In this document: positions 24,493-33,104 of the stretch, piece by piece
How positions within the stretch are numbered: position 1 is the first letter of the stretch
How the letters are laid out: every line of letters begins with the position of its first letter
Program-made: the position numbers and the translations under genes
Notes under the pieces: generated by a model
Told to the model about the DNA's origin: nothing
Database searches by the model: none
The model's input: only the letters and a program-made list of their open reading frames with translations
Assembly (NCBI RefSeq): GCF_030273445.1
Contig: NZ_CP120678.1
Span: 211,501 to 275,500, forward strand
DNA length: 64,000 nucleotides
Reading direction: 5' to 3'
Source: Selenobaculum gibii
GTDB taxonomy: Bacteria; Bacillota; Negativicutes; ICN-92133

Positions 24493-25449
24493 ATGGACGA
24501 TAATATTAGGCAGGGGCAAGGGTCAACAACTACGGCTACTTTTGCTACGGCTGTAGGGGTAATGACGTCGCAGACTGGCGAAACTATGGGTGAAAATGTT
24601 GAGCAAGGCGGGATGGAAAAAATAGAAGTAGAACAGGTGCTTGCAGCAGAAATGCGTCAAAAAGTAGTGGAAGGCGATATGATCGTGCCAAGTCAGAAAC
24701 CTGATATTCATCAGGTTGTTGATGTGTATGTAAAAGACGTAAAAATCAGCAGTATTGATGTAATATGCAATAAAGTTATTGTACGAGGTGAGTTGGAAGT
24801 GAAAGTCATGTATGTGGCGGATCTTCCAAACGAACCAGTGCATGCTTTTGAGAAAAAGCATATTAAATTTACTCGTGATATTGATGTTGAAGGTGCAATG
24901 CCGGGAATGCAGGCCACTGCAGACTGTAATGTGGAATATATTGATTATGATTTTAACGAATGTGAACCGCGTAAAGTTCATGTGACACTTGTTTTGAAAT
25001 TCTGGACGCGAGTAACAACGGTTACGCAAATGGATGTAAAGGTGCTATCATCTTTAGACGAAGATTGCACAACTACGAGTACGAGTGCTTCAATGAGTGC
25101 GAGTAATATGGCGTCAGCCGCTGATTTAGCGCAATCGAGCAGTACTGCAAATCAAAGTGCGGGTAGTGAATGTTGTCAGATGCAGCCTCCATTGCCTCCA
25201 TTTGTACAAAATGTAGAACCAATTCAGCCAGAAGCAGGAACATCGCAATCTGTAAGTGGAATGGAAGGAACGGTTACCGCAAATCGGGTAAATCTACGTA
25301 CGGGTCCGGGGACAAATTATCCATCCATTAAGAAGCTTAATAAAGGTGATGAGTTAAAGGTAAAAGAACAGGCTTTTGGATGGTACAAAGTTGTGATGGA
25401 TGGTGGAGAGACTACAGGTTGGATTGCGAGCTGGTTTGTGAATGTATAA
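24493..25449 (+). CDS. SPOCS (DUF3794) protein with C-terminal SH3 domain
   Basis: A 318-residue protein. After a Thr/Gly-rich start, residues ~45-190 form an uninterrupted SPOCS domain (VVDVYVKDVKISSIDVICNK, then KVHVTLVLKFWTRV). A Ser/Ala/Thr linker and a proline stretch lead to a C-terminal bacterial SH3 domain (about 255-318; VNLRTGPGTNYPSIKKL, GWIASWFVNV). SipL has SPOCS domains plus a C-terminal LysM; here SH3, another wall-binding fold, replaces it. ATG 24493 follows AAAGGAGGGGG by 5 bases; the upstream ATG 24472 lies before that site. Probably made with the preceding SPOCS protein (30-base gap). Confidence 0.85.
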   Translation: MDDNIRQGQGSTTTATFATAVGVMTSQTGETMGENVEQGGMEKIEVEQVLAAEMRQKVVEGDMIVPSQKPDIHQVVDVYVKDVKISSIDVICNKVIVRGELEVKVMYVADLPNEPVHAFEKKHIKFTRDIDVEGAMPGMQATADCNVEYIDYDFNECEPRKVHVTLVLKFWTRVTTVTQMDVKVLSSLDEDCTTTSTSASMSASNMASAADLAQSSSTANQSAGSECCQMQPPLPPFVQNVEPIQPEAGTSQSVSGMEGTVTANRVNLRTGPGTNYPSIKKLNKGDELKVKEQAFGWYKVVMDGGETTGWIASWFVNV

Positions 25450-25503
25450 ATAAAGCCGGCTTGGTAAGAAAAATAGGGGGCATCAGACTCTGGATAAATC
25501 GGA

Positions 25504-25550
25504 AGCAGGTGTTGTAAAATTTTATTTTACAACACCTGCTTATTATTTTC
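25504..25550 (+). terminator. Terminator of the SPOCS operon
   Basis: A perfect 16-bp stem (GCAGGTGTTGTAAAAT with its complement) with a TTTA loop, followed by TTATTATTTT. Confidence 0.93.
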
Positions 25551-25608
25551 AGTATGAAATATACGTGGTAAAATAAGAAAAAGAAATTTGTAGTATTGGA
25601 GAAATACG

Positions 25609-27732
25609 ATGGCCGTAACGAAACGCAGACGAGTAGAATATATTGCTGTGATAAGTGGTATTTTAGTTGCAATGCTATTGATGGGCTCATTTTTTATAAA
25701 AAGTATCCAAAACTTATTGCTAGATGAAATCGAGGAATCTTTAACGGAGGTAGCAGAGCATAGTGCAGTTGCAGTTGATAATAAAATGACTGGACGATTA
25801 GAGATTTTAAGATCGATTTCAGATTTTGAGATTAACAAAGATTCAAAGATGAATTTGAATCAAAAAATTGCTGAGATTACGCAGGAATTTGGTAATGCTG
25901 GATTTGTTCACATCGGTATTAGTGATGAAGATGGAAATGCGGTTTTAGATGACGGTCGAATGGATTATATTGGAAATCAGGTATATTTTCAAAGAGCGAA
26001 AGATGGTAAATCAAATATTTCTGATAGTATCGTGGATAACTTTGGCGAAGAAAAAAATATTGTAGTTTTTGCTTCGCCAATATATGAAGATGACAAATTT
26101 GCAGGCGTTGTTTTTGGCACGGATAAAACGGAAAAATTAATTGATTTAGTTATGGATATCTATAATGGAGAAAATAGGGAAACTTTAATTTTAGAGAAAA
26201 ATGGAATGATTATTGCTAATGATAGTGAAAAAATAAAAAATAATATGAATTTCTTTATGGAAATATATGAAAAAACGGATCGTGAGCAATATGAAAAGCT
26301 TTATGATTTAATTCATTCTGGAAAGGCCGGTTCGGGAGAATATGTTGTAAGTGAAATAGATAAAATAACTGGAATTGCACCAATCAAAAATACGAATGGG
26401 TGGTGTATTTTGATTATTTCGCCAGTTGAAAAGGTGATGCAAAAGGCAAATAAAGTACTCCTTATGACAACTGCTGTAGGGTTTGCCTTAATTTTGTTTG
26501 TAATACTTGCGATTACTTATTTTTATTTTTTTAATAAACGTTATATGGAAGAAAAATATTTTGCGAGTATTGCAAAAAAACGATTAAAAGAGTCTAATTC
26601 TCAATTGAAAGTTAAGGATGAATTTATTGCAAATTTTTCACACGAAATTCGAACGCCGATGAATGTAATTGTAGGGATGACATATTTCTTAAAGAAAACG
26701 GAATTGACAAGGGAACAGAGCAATTATATTCAAAAGATAGAAATCTCCACGACGCTATTACTGGGAATTATCAATGATATCTTAGATCTATCAAAGATAC
26801 GTGAGGGTAAATTAAAATTACATAAGCAAAAGTTTACCATTCGTGAAGTAGTCCAAATGATAGATGATATCTTTTCTTCTCGTATACATGCGAAAAATTT
26901 GGAATGGAAGATTGTAAATCATATCGAAGAAGATATGGACGTTTTGGGGGACAAGCAGCGGTTACTGCAGATTATTGTGAATATTGTAAATAATGCATAT
27001 AAGTTTACAGAGGTAGGAAGTATTGAACTCTCAGTGAAAAAGTTATCGGAAAATTCTACGGATATTGAGTTTTTATTTAGTATAAAAGATACGGGAATTG
27101 GGATTGCGCAGGACAATAAGCGCAGGTTATTTCTTCCTTTTGAGCAAGTAGAAGAAGCAATGACCAAGGCATATGAAGGAACGGGATTAGGTCTTAGTAT
27201 TTGCAACTGTTTTGTTAAACTTATGAACGGAAATATTTGGGTGGAAAGTGAGTTGGGAAGTGGTTCTGACTTTAGATTTACGGTTAGATTAGAAAAGATG
27301 AAAAATAGGGAAGAGCTGGATTGTGAAACTCATTCAGAGATTTTAGTCAAAGAACCGAAGCCAGCACATGTCTTATTGGTAGAGGATAATGATATTAATG
27401 CGGAAATTGCAGGGATGTTACTTGCTGAGTTAGGAATTCAATATGAATGGGCGAAAGATGGTCAGCAAGCAATTGAAATGTGTAAAAATCATGAAGTGGA
27501 TTATTATGATTTGATTTTAATGGATATTCATATGCCTAAAATGAATGGATATGATGCTGCCCAGTATATTCGTGAGAAATTAAAAGGAAGCTATCCAATT
27601 GTTGCATTGACGGCAACGCTTATAGATCATGAGTTGGTGAAGAAAGGTAAAGGAATTGATGGCTGTCTTTTAAAGCCATTTAGTGCGGTTGAATTTAAAA
27701 AGATGGTTTTGAGGTATATTGAAAAACAATAA
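25609..27732 (+). CDS. Hybrid sensor histidine kinase with Cache-type sensor and receiver
   Basis: A 707-residue membrane kinase. A first membrane helix (residues ~11-30), an extracellular Cache-like sensor of ~240 residues and a second helix (~282-305) lead without a recognisable HAMP domain to HisKA (NFSHEIRTPMN, His ~345) and HATPase_c (N-box NIVNNAYKF, DTGIGI, GTGLGLS). A C-terminal receiver has LLVEDN, the phospho-acceptor in LMDIHMP (Asp ~639) and a late KPF lysine. It likely senses an external small molecule. No Hpt or response regulator is adjacent, so the output is unknown. GGAG precedes the ATG; own terminator follows. Confidence 0.93.
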   Translation: MAVTKRRRVEYIAVISGILVAMLLMGSFFIKSIQNLLLDEIEESLTEVAEHSAVAVDNKMTGRLEILRSISDFEINKDSKMNLNQKIAEITQEFGNAGFVHIGISDEDGNAVLDDGRMDYIGNQVYFQRAKDGKSNISDSIVDNFGEEKNIVVFASPIYEDDKFAGVVFGTDKTEKLIDLVMDIYNGENRETLILEKNGMIIANDSEKIKNNMNFFMEIYEKTDREQYEKLYDLIHSGKAGSGEYVVSEIDKITGIAPIKNTNGWCILIISPVEKVMQKANKVLLMTTAVGFALILFVILAITYFYFFNKRYMEEKYFASIAKKRLKESNSQLKVKDEFIANFSHEIRTPMNVIVGMTYFLKKTELTREQSNYIQKIEISTTLLLGIINDILDLSKIREGKLKLHKQKFTIREVVQMIDDIFSSRIHAKNLEWKIVNHIEEDMDVLGDKQRLLQIIVNIVNNAYKFTEVGSIELSVKKLSENSTDIEFLFSIKDTGIGIAQDNKRRLFLPFEQVEEAMTKAYEGTGLGLSICNCFVKLMNGNIWVESELGSGSDFRFTVRLEKMKNREELDCETHSEILVKEPKPAHVLLVEDNDINAEIAGMLLAELGIQYEWAKDGQQAIEMCKNHEVDYYDLILMDIHMPKMNGYDAAQYIREKLKGSYPIVALTATLIDHELVKKGKGIDGCLLKPFSAVEFKKMVLRYIEKQ

Positions 27733-27738
27733 AAGGAT

Positions 27739-27780
27739 AAAACAGCGCCTAGGCTAGATAAAGCTTAGGCGCTGTTTTTG
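27739..27780 (+). terminator. Terminator after the hybrid kinase
   Basis: CAGCGCCTA pairs with TAGGCGCTG, with an inner GCT/AGC pair, flanked by AAAA and TTTTT. Confidence 0.93.
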
Positions 27781-27842
27781 TGTGATGAATTTTTCTTTTT
27801 TTTCATATAGTGTTAGGAAGGCAGTTGAGGGGGGGAATGCAG

Positions 27843-28640
27843 ATGCTAAAAGCAGATATGTATATGGGGCGGGTTGGTGTAGGTGTTACATCTCCCAGCT
27901 TAATAAAAGCGGATGATGGATATATTTATGTTGTAAAAATGAAAAATAATCGCTTGGGAACGAAAGTGTTAGTGAATGAATATATTGCAGCATGGATGGG
28001 GAAGAAGTTAAATTTACCTTTTCCTTTTAGTGATTGTATAGAGTTAAGCGATGAGTTTATTTCGCAAAATCGGCGGTTGCATATAAAAATGAAAGCTGGC
28101 ATTCATTTTGCCAGTCGGTATTTAAAAAAAACAAAATATGTGCATTATTATCATATGCCATACGTAATCAATAAACCGGAATTTGCTGGAGTGATTTTAT
28201 TTGACCATTTTATGCTAAATGAGGATAGAACATTGAATGGAAAAAATATTTTGATTTCTAAGGTAGAAGCTGGCTATCAAATGTATGCGATCGACAATTC
28301 ACATTTGTTTGGCAGCGGCAGATGGTTGACAGAAAAATTACCGACTTTAGTCCATCAATTTAAACTGAATAAGAGGCGGGCGTTCGGTTCATTATTAAAA
28401 CACGATTTAAAAAAAGAGGATTTTACAGAATATATGAACAAAATTAAATTGATAAAAGATGAAGAAATTGAAGAATTTATCTGCAAAATTCCGGAGGAGT
28501 GGGGGATGCAGGAAAAAGATAAAGCGGCAATTGGTCACTTTATCAAATGCCGCAGAGATATAGTTGAAGACATCACGGGAAAAATTATTGCATCAATCCC
28601 GAATGTACACGGGAGTACCGAGCTCAATGAACTCAAATAA
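27843..28640 (+). CDS. HipA-like kinase domain protein
   Basis: A 265-residue protein resembling the stand-alone HipA-like (HipA_2) proteins of Firmicutes. Seen are a VVKMKNNRLGTKVLVNEYIAAW-type start (in part VLVNEYIAAWMGKKL, with the HipA-style EY/E-A-LG helix), the catalytic-loop-like FDHFMLNEDRTLNGKNIL (in part LNEDRTLNGKN) and the metal-binding AIDNSHLF. HipA kinases phosphorylate proteins such as GltX, but here no HipB antitoxin is present and the target is unknown. ATG 27843 is set 7 bases after GAGGGGGGG. Its 3' end overlaps the convergent L,D-transpeptidase gene by 48 bases. Confidence 0.72.
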   Translation: MLKADMYMGRVGVGVTSPSLIKADDGYIYVVKMKNNRLGTKVLVNEYIAAWMGKKLNLPFPFSDCIELSDEFISQNRRLHIKMKAGIHFASRYLKKTKYVHYYHMPYVINKPEFAGVILFDHFMLNEDRTLNGKNILISKVEAGYQMYAIDNSHLFGSGRWLTEKLPTLVHQFKLNKRRAFGSLLKHDLKKEDFTEYMNKIKLIKDEEIEEFICKIPEEWGMQEKDKAAIGHFIKCRRDIVEDITGKIIASIPNVHGSTELNELK

Positions 28641-28961
28641 TTGTTCTACGTTATGGTTGTGCATTCTTATGCAGCCATTAGAAACCATTTTGCCGATTAA
28701 CCAAGGTTGATTGGTGCCATGTATACCATAGGCATCATAATTTAGCCCCATCCAACGAGTGCCTAAATTTCCGCCGGGATTTGTAATTTTATTTGCAATA
28801 AGGTAGTTGCCAACAGGAGTCTGTGTAGATGGTTTACCTATTGCAATTGGATATTGAAGAATTTGTGAATTATTACTATAGAGCGTCAATGTACGCTCAT
28901 TTTTTATGATAATAATTTTTGGATTTTTTGCAATTCTTGATGCGACCTTTTTTTTTGCCAT
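28593..28961 (-). CDS. Small L,D-transpeptidase (YkuD family) without signal peptide
   Basis: A 122-residue YkuD-domain protein. The catalytic motif HGT...SNGCIRMHNHNVEQLF, with its nucleophilic cysteine, is intact, and LTLYSNNSQI with TPVGNYLI marks the domain start. These enzymes make 3-3 peptidoglycan cross-links. Unusually it starts MAKKKVASRIAKNP with no signal peptide or membrane anchor, so export is unclear; YkuD of B. subtilis, found in spores, also lacks a classical signal. AAAGGAG precedes the ATG. Its last 48 bases are antisense to the HipA-like gene's end. Confidence 0.87.
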   Translation of the reverse strand: MAKKKVASRIAKNPKIIIIKNERTLTLYSNNSQILQYPIAIGKPSTQTPVGNYLIANKITNPGGNLGTRWMGLNYDAYGIHGTNQPWLIGKMVSNGCIRMHNHNVEQLFEFIELGTPVYIRD

Positions 28962-29242
28962 ATGAATCGCTCCTTTTGGTTTTAATATATCTTATGATAA
29001 CAAATAGATGAATGTGTTTTTGAAAATAAATGTATATAAAGCGTGCTTTCTTGGAAAATACTATAGAAGATGAAGTTTAATCCAATGGTTAACCGTATTT
29101 TTACTTTTTCGTTATTAAAATAAAGTAGAGATACCGTGAGCTCTTGGATTATATGAATAGAACCGGGGTTATCCAATGTTTGATGTGTTTTAGTATTTCG
29201 TTTTTTGAAGATGTAAGAGTGTGTAAAGTTTTGGATTCTTCG

Positions 29243-29283
29243 TCAGTTTCAGTAGCTGTTAAACTTCTTACTGAAACAACTTT
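29243..29283. repeat. Hairpin of the GTTTCAGTAG family, copy C
   Basis: GTTTCAGTAG and a TTACTGAAAC arm form a ~9-bp stem with a ~14-base loop, akin to the copies at 14101 and 23349. It lies in the 28962-29315 spacer upstream of cphB, which otherwise shows no gene. Confidence 0.5.
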
Positions 29284-29315
29284 GTTTATTCTAAGGTATG
29301 GATTCGGAGGATATT

Positions 29316-30125
29316 ATGCATAGTAAAAATGAAGGAGTATTGCTAATTATTGGCGGTAATGAAGACAAAGCTGGCGATTGTACTATTTTAAAAAAGTTTG
29401 TTGAGCTTGCAGGAGAAAGGAAGGCTAGAATCGCTATCTTAACTACTGCCACGGAACTGCCAGAAGAAGTTGGCCGTGAATATCAAACGATTTTTAATCA
29501 ACTTGGCGCTGAGCAGGTGGATATCATTCATATTGCTGATCGTTTGCAAGCAAGTGAAAAGCAAATCGGACATTCATTTGCAGAATATACGGGGATATTT
29601 TTCACAGGTGGAGATCAACTGCGTTTAACGAGCATTCTCGGCGGATCAACTGTAAATCAAGAAATTGTTGCTGGCTTTAAACGGGGGGCTGTGATCGCGG
29701 GAACTAGTGCTGGGGCATCGGTGATGAGTCAGATTATGATTGTTGGCGGAGATTCGAGTGAAACGCCGAAAAAATCATCGATTTCATTAGCCCAAGGAAT
29801 GGGGCTTTTGGAGTGTGTAGTCATTGATCAGCATTTTGCTCAGAGGGGAAGAATTAATCGTTTGCTTGCAATCGTTGCACAAAATCCCAATGTTTTAGGG
29901 ATTGGTATTGATGAAGATACTGCACTTTTAGTTAAAGGAAATAAATGCAGTGTGATTGGATCACAGACGGTGACAATTGTTGATGGCAGAGCAATTCTTC
30001 ATTCGAATATTTCAGAATCCAGTCGATTTGAAGCGTTGGCAATTACAAATGTGAAATTGCACATATTACCATATGGATTCGGGTTTGACCTTTGTACCCG
30101 AATTCCTTATGAGAAAGATAGATAA
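29316..30125 (+). CDS. cphB: Cyanophycinase
   Basis: A 269-residue serine peptidase of family S51 that cuts cyanophycin (multi-L-arginyl-poly-L-aspartate) into beta-Asp-Arg dipeptides. Features: LIIGGNEDKA at the start, FFTGGDQLRLTS, the nucleophile motif GTSAGASVMS and IDQHFAQRGRINRL. Length fits. ATG 29316 lies 5 bases after GGAGG; the upstream ATG 29298 lies before that site. It is followed 73 bases later by cphA, forming a synthesis and breakdown operon for this nitrogen reserve. Confidence 0.95.
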   Translation: MHSKNEGVLLIIGGNEDKAGDCTILKKFVELAGERKARIAILTTATELPEEVGREYQTIFNQLGAEQVDIIHIADRLQASEKQIGHSFAEYTGIFFTGGDQLRLTSILGGSTVNQEIVAGFKRGAVIAGTSAGASVMSQIMIVGGDSSETPKKSSISLAQGMGLLECVVIDQHFAQRGRINRLLAIVAQNPNVLGIGIDEDTALLVKGNKCSVIGSQTVTIVDGRAILHSNISESSRFEALAITNVKLHILPYGFGFDLCTRIPYEKDR

Positions 30126-30198
30126 GGCTGCCGTTATTGGTTTTGCCATACTACCTAAGAATTTGGAGAATGTTTTAAACAATTTTAGGAGGATTATT

Positions 30199-32877
30199 GT
30201 GAAAATCGTTGAGATAAAAGCGTTAACAGGGCCTAATGTATTTAGCCATCATCCAGTTTTATGGTGTAAAGTTGATTTAGGTAAATTTACAGATGTATCA
30301 AGCTGCCAGATTGATGGTTTTAATGAGCGATTATTGGAGTTTTTACCCAATCTAAATGACCATCAATGTGCATTAGGGGAAAAAGGCGGATTTGTAAAAC
30401 GCTTATATGAAGGTACTTATTTAGCACATATTTTTGAACATATTGTATTAGAGTTGCAAAATGAGTGCGGAGACGATGTCTCTTATGGTAAGGCGCGTGT
30501 AACGAAGCAGGATAATATCTATGACGTGATTGTGGCGTTTTATTATGAAAGCGTAGCAAGACGTTGTGCGAAGATTGGTGAAGAGCTGTTAAATGCTGTA
30601 ATTTTCAAACAACCGTATGATTTGAAAACGAAATTGTTAAAAGTGCAAAAGGTCTGGCAGGCAGTGCAGTTAGGACCTAGCGCGCAAACGATTTATCAGG
30701 CAGCAAAGCAAAGAAATATTCCGGTGCAAAGGTTTTTTGAAGAGGATTTATTAGAGCTAGGGCAAGGGATTCATCGGCAGAAAGTCTGGTCGACAGTTAC
30801 AGAAAAAACGAGCCTTGTCGCTGCTGATTTAGTATCAAATAAATATTTAACGACACAACTTCTTTCTAGGCATAATGTCCCTGTACCTAGAAATGAAATC
30901 GTTGAGCGAGAAGAAGAAGCAGTGAAAGCATTTCATCATTTTGGAGGAAAAGTTGTAGTTAAACCTCTTACTGGAAGTCATGGACGCGGGGTTACAGTAG
31001 AAGTAGAAAATGAAAAAGATATTAGGGAAGCTTTTCGTATTGCGGCCGCTTATGATGAATATGTATTGATTGAAGAATATATCGTAGGCAGGCAATATCG
31101 TATTTGTGTTGTAGATGGAAAGATGGTAGCTGCGTCAGAAAGGATTCCTGCTTATGTGATTGGTGATGGAAAACATACGGTAGAGGAACTTGTCAGAATT
31201 ATCAACAGCAATCCATTACGTGGTGATGGACATGATAAACCATTAAGCAAAATTGTGATTGATGATGTGGCATTAGCAGTATTGGAAAAACAAAAATTAA
31301 CACCCCACTTAGTTCCAGAAGCAAAGCGTGTTGTTCAAATTCGAGCTACTGCAAATTTAAGTACAGGAGGAACTGCTGTCGATGTTACGAAGGGAGTTCA
31401 TGAAGAGACTGCAAAACTTGCAGAGTATGCAGCACAGATTGTCGGATTAGATATTGCAGGATTTGATATTATTGCAAAAGATATTACAAAGCCTTTAGTA
31501 AGTGGCAATGGTGCGTTTATTGAAGTGAATGCAGCGCCGGGAATTCGTATGCATCATTATCCAAGTGCTGGACAACCTCAAGATGTAGGTGGTGCAATCG
31601 TTGAATATCTTTATCCATATGAACAAACGGGAAGAATTCCGATTACTGCAATCACGGGAACGAATGGAAAGACAACAGTTACGCGTATGCTTAGTAGTAT
31701 TTATCAACAGGCGGGGTTTGCAGTTGGTATGTCAAATACAGAGGGGATTTTTCTTAATAATGAATGTATGTTTAAAGGGGATTGTAGTGGACCTGACAGT
31801 GCGAAAATGATTTTAGCAAACAAAAAAGTTTCCGCTGCGGTATTAGAAACTGCCAGAGGTGGCATTGTGCGGGCAGGGCTTGGGTTTGATCGTTGTGACG
31901 TTGGAATTATTACAAATATTAGTGAAGATCATTTGGGACAGGATGGAATAGAAAGCTTAGAGGATTTGGCATATATTAAATCGCTTATCTTGGAAATGGT
32001 GGACAAAAATGGTGCAGCAATTATCAATGCGGATGATACATTTGCCGAGTATTTTACATCTAGGGTGTGTGCCCCTATTGTATATACAAGCATACAAGCG
32101 GAAAATAAATGGATAAAACGGCATTTAGGGATTGGTGGCAAATGTGTCTTTATCAAAGATGACAAAATTTATGCAGCACATGGGGATAAGATGAAAGAAT
32201 TAGTTGCAATTAGTGATATCCCCGTTACTATGTATGGAAAAGCGTTGCACAATGTACAGAATGCTTTAATTGCAGCAGCGGCAGCTCATGCATATGGAAT
32301 TAATGATCAATATATTAGAAAAGGGCTAAGAAACTTTGCGCAAAATAATGGAAGATTAATGGTTATCCAGATTCGTGATTTTTCTGTCTGTGTAGATTAT
32401 GGCCATAATATGGACGGATATAAAGCACTGATTGCTACTGCGCGTAAATTGGGCAAAGGTAGAATCATCGGTGTAATTGCGGCTCCTGGCGATCGGCAAG
32501 ATAACAGCATTGTGGAATTGGGTAGAGTTGCAGGACTTGGATTTGATGAAATATATATCAAAGAAGATAGTGATTTAAGAGGTAGAAACCGTGGTGAGAC
32601 AGCAGAACTTTTAAAAAAAGGTGTAATAGCTGCAGGCGTTGCAGCAGAAAAAATCAAGGTGATTTTAGATGAGCGTCAAGCTGTAGAATTAGCGTTAAAC
32701 CATGCGCAAAAAGATGATTTTATCGTTGTATTCTATGAATTATACGATGTAGTGATGAGGACGGTTATGCAAATGAAAAAACGATTTGAAGAAGAAAAAG
32801 AATCAAAAATAGAAGGGAAATATGAAGTTTTAGCAATAGAGAAAGAGAAACATAATGTAAAAAGGAGAACGATTTAA
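30199..32877 (+). CDS. cphA: Cyanophycin synthetase
   Basis: An 892-residue enzyme that elongates the Asp-Arg polymer cyanophycin with ATP, aspartate and arginine. Three parts are visible: an N-terminal domain (~1-160), an ATP-grasp domain (~210-480; VVKPLTGSHGRGV, FIEVNAAPGIRMH) and a Mur-ligase-like domain whose P-loop is GTNGKTTVTRML (~486). The GTG start is 5 bases after AGGAGG and begins MKIVEIKALTGPNVFSH as in other CphA; a longer frame upstream overlaps cphB and is not used. Size matches CphA1. Neither gene points to unusual codon use. Confidence 0.96.
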   Translation: MKIVEIKALTGPNVFSHHPVLWCKVDLGKFTDVSSCQIDGFNERLLEFLPNLNDHQCALGEKGGFVKRLYEGTYLAHIFEHIVLELQNECGDDVSYGKARVTKQDNIYDVIVAFYYESVARRCAKIGEELLNAVIFKQPYDLKTKLLKVQKVWQAVQLGPSAQTIYQAAKQRNIPVQRFFEEDLLELGQGIHRQKVWSTVTEKTSLVAADLVSNKYLTTQLLSRHNVPVPRNEIVEREEEAVKAFHHFGGKVVVKPLTGSHGRGVTVEVENEKDIREAFRIAAAYDEYVLIEEYIVGRQYRICVVDGKMVAASERIPAYVIGDGKHTVEELVRIINSNPLRGDGHDKPLSKIVIDDVALAVLEKQKLTPHLVPEAKRVVQIRATANLSTGGTAVDVTKGVHEETAKLAEYAAQIVGLDIAGFDIIAKDITKPLVSGNGAFIEVNAAPGIRMHHYPSAGQPQDVGGAIVEYLYPYEQTGRIPITAITGTNGKTTVTRMLSSIYQQAGFAVGMSNTEGIFLNNECMFKGDCSGPDSAKMILANKKVSAAVLETARGGIVRAGLGFDRCDVGIITNISEDHLGQDGIESLEDLAYIKSLILEMVDKNGAAIINADDTFAEYFTSRVCAPIVYTSIQAENKWIKRHLGIGGKCVFIKDDKIYAAHGDKMKELVAISDIPVTMYGKALHNVQNALIAAAAAHAYGINDQYIRKGLRNFAQNNGRLMVIQIRDFSVCVDYGHNMDGYKALIATARKLGKGRIIGVIAAPGDRQDNSIVELGRVAGLGFDEIYIKEDSDLRGRNRGETAELLKKGVIAAGVAAEKIKVILDERQAVELALNHAQKDDFIVVFYELYDVVMRTVMQMKKRFEEEKESKIEGKYEVLAIEKEKHNVKRRTI

Positions 32878-32940
32878 ATTTTTATCGGTTTATGCAGGCA
32901 AAAATAACTTCTATGTAGAATAAAATGGCTAAGTATAGAT

Positions 32941-33060
32941 ATTTTTATCTGATGACTCATCCGCGCGTAAACTCTCATTTTTCATGAGTGAAGGTTGTAC
33001 CGATCGGACAAGTCCTTGGATAAGTATGACTAAGATTCAGTTGAATTGAATCAAGTCTAA
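32941..33060 (+). ncRNA. Candidate structured leader RNA upstream of cheW
   Basis: By hand this folds into a three-way junction. P1 is TTTATC (32944-32949) with GATAAG (33019-33024). P2 is ACTCAT (32955-32960) with ATGAGT (32984-32989). P3 spans 32991-33017 with AAGG/CCTT, TTGT/ACAA and a GATC loop. A fourth hairpin (33028-33057; GACT/AGTC and GATTCA/TGAATC) follows and leads into a weak T/A-rich tail, like an expression platform. It ends ~45 bases before the cheW start in an otherwise empty 227-base gap. I do not match it to a known riboswitch class. Confidence 0.45.
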
Positions 33061-33104
33061 TTTATTCTATTCCTTTTATATTACATAGAAGTGGAGGCCA
33101 TAAA

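Noticed and set aside
30073-30198. 42-residue N-terminal extension of cyanophycin synthetase overlapping cphB
   Set aside because: The GTG at 30199 has a consensus AGGAGG and gives the usual CphA start.
32949-33017. Hammerhead ribozyme-like core (CTGATGA ... GAA) in the cheW leader
   Set aside because: An extra T separates stem II from GAA, the residue after GAA is G rather than A, and the base at the cleavage position would be G. The pairing fits a plain three-way junction better.
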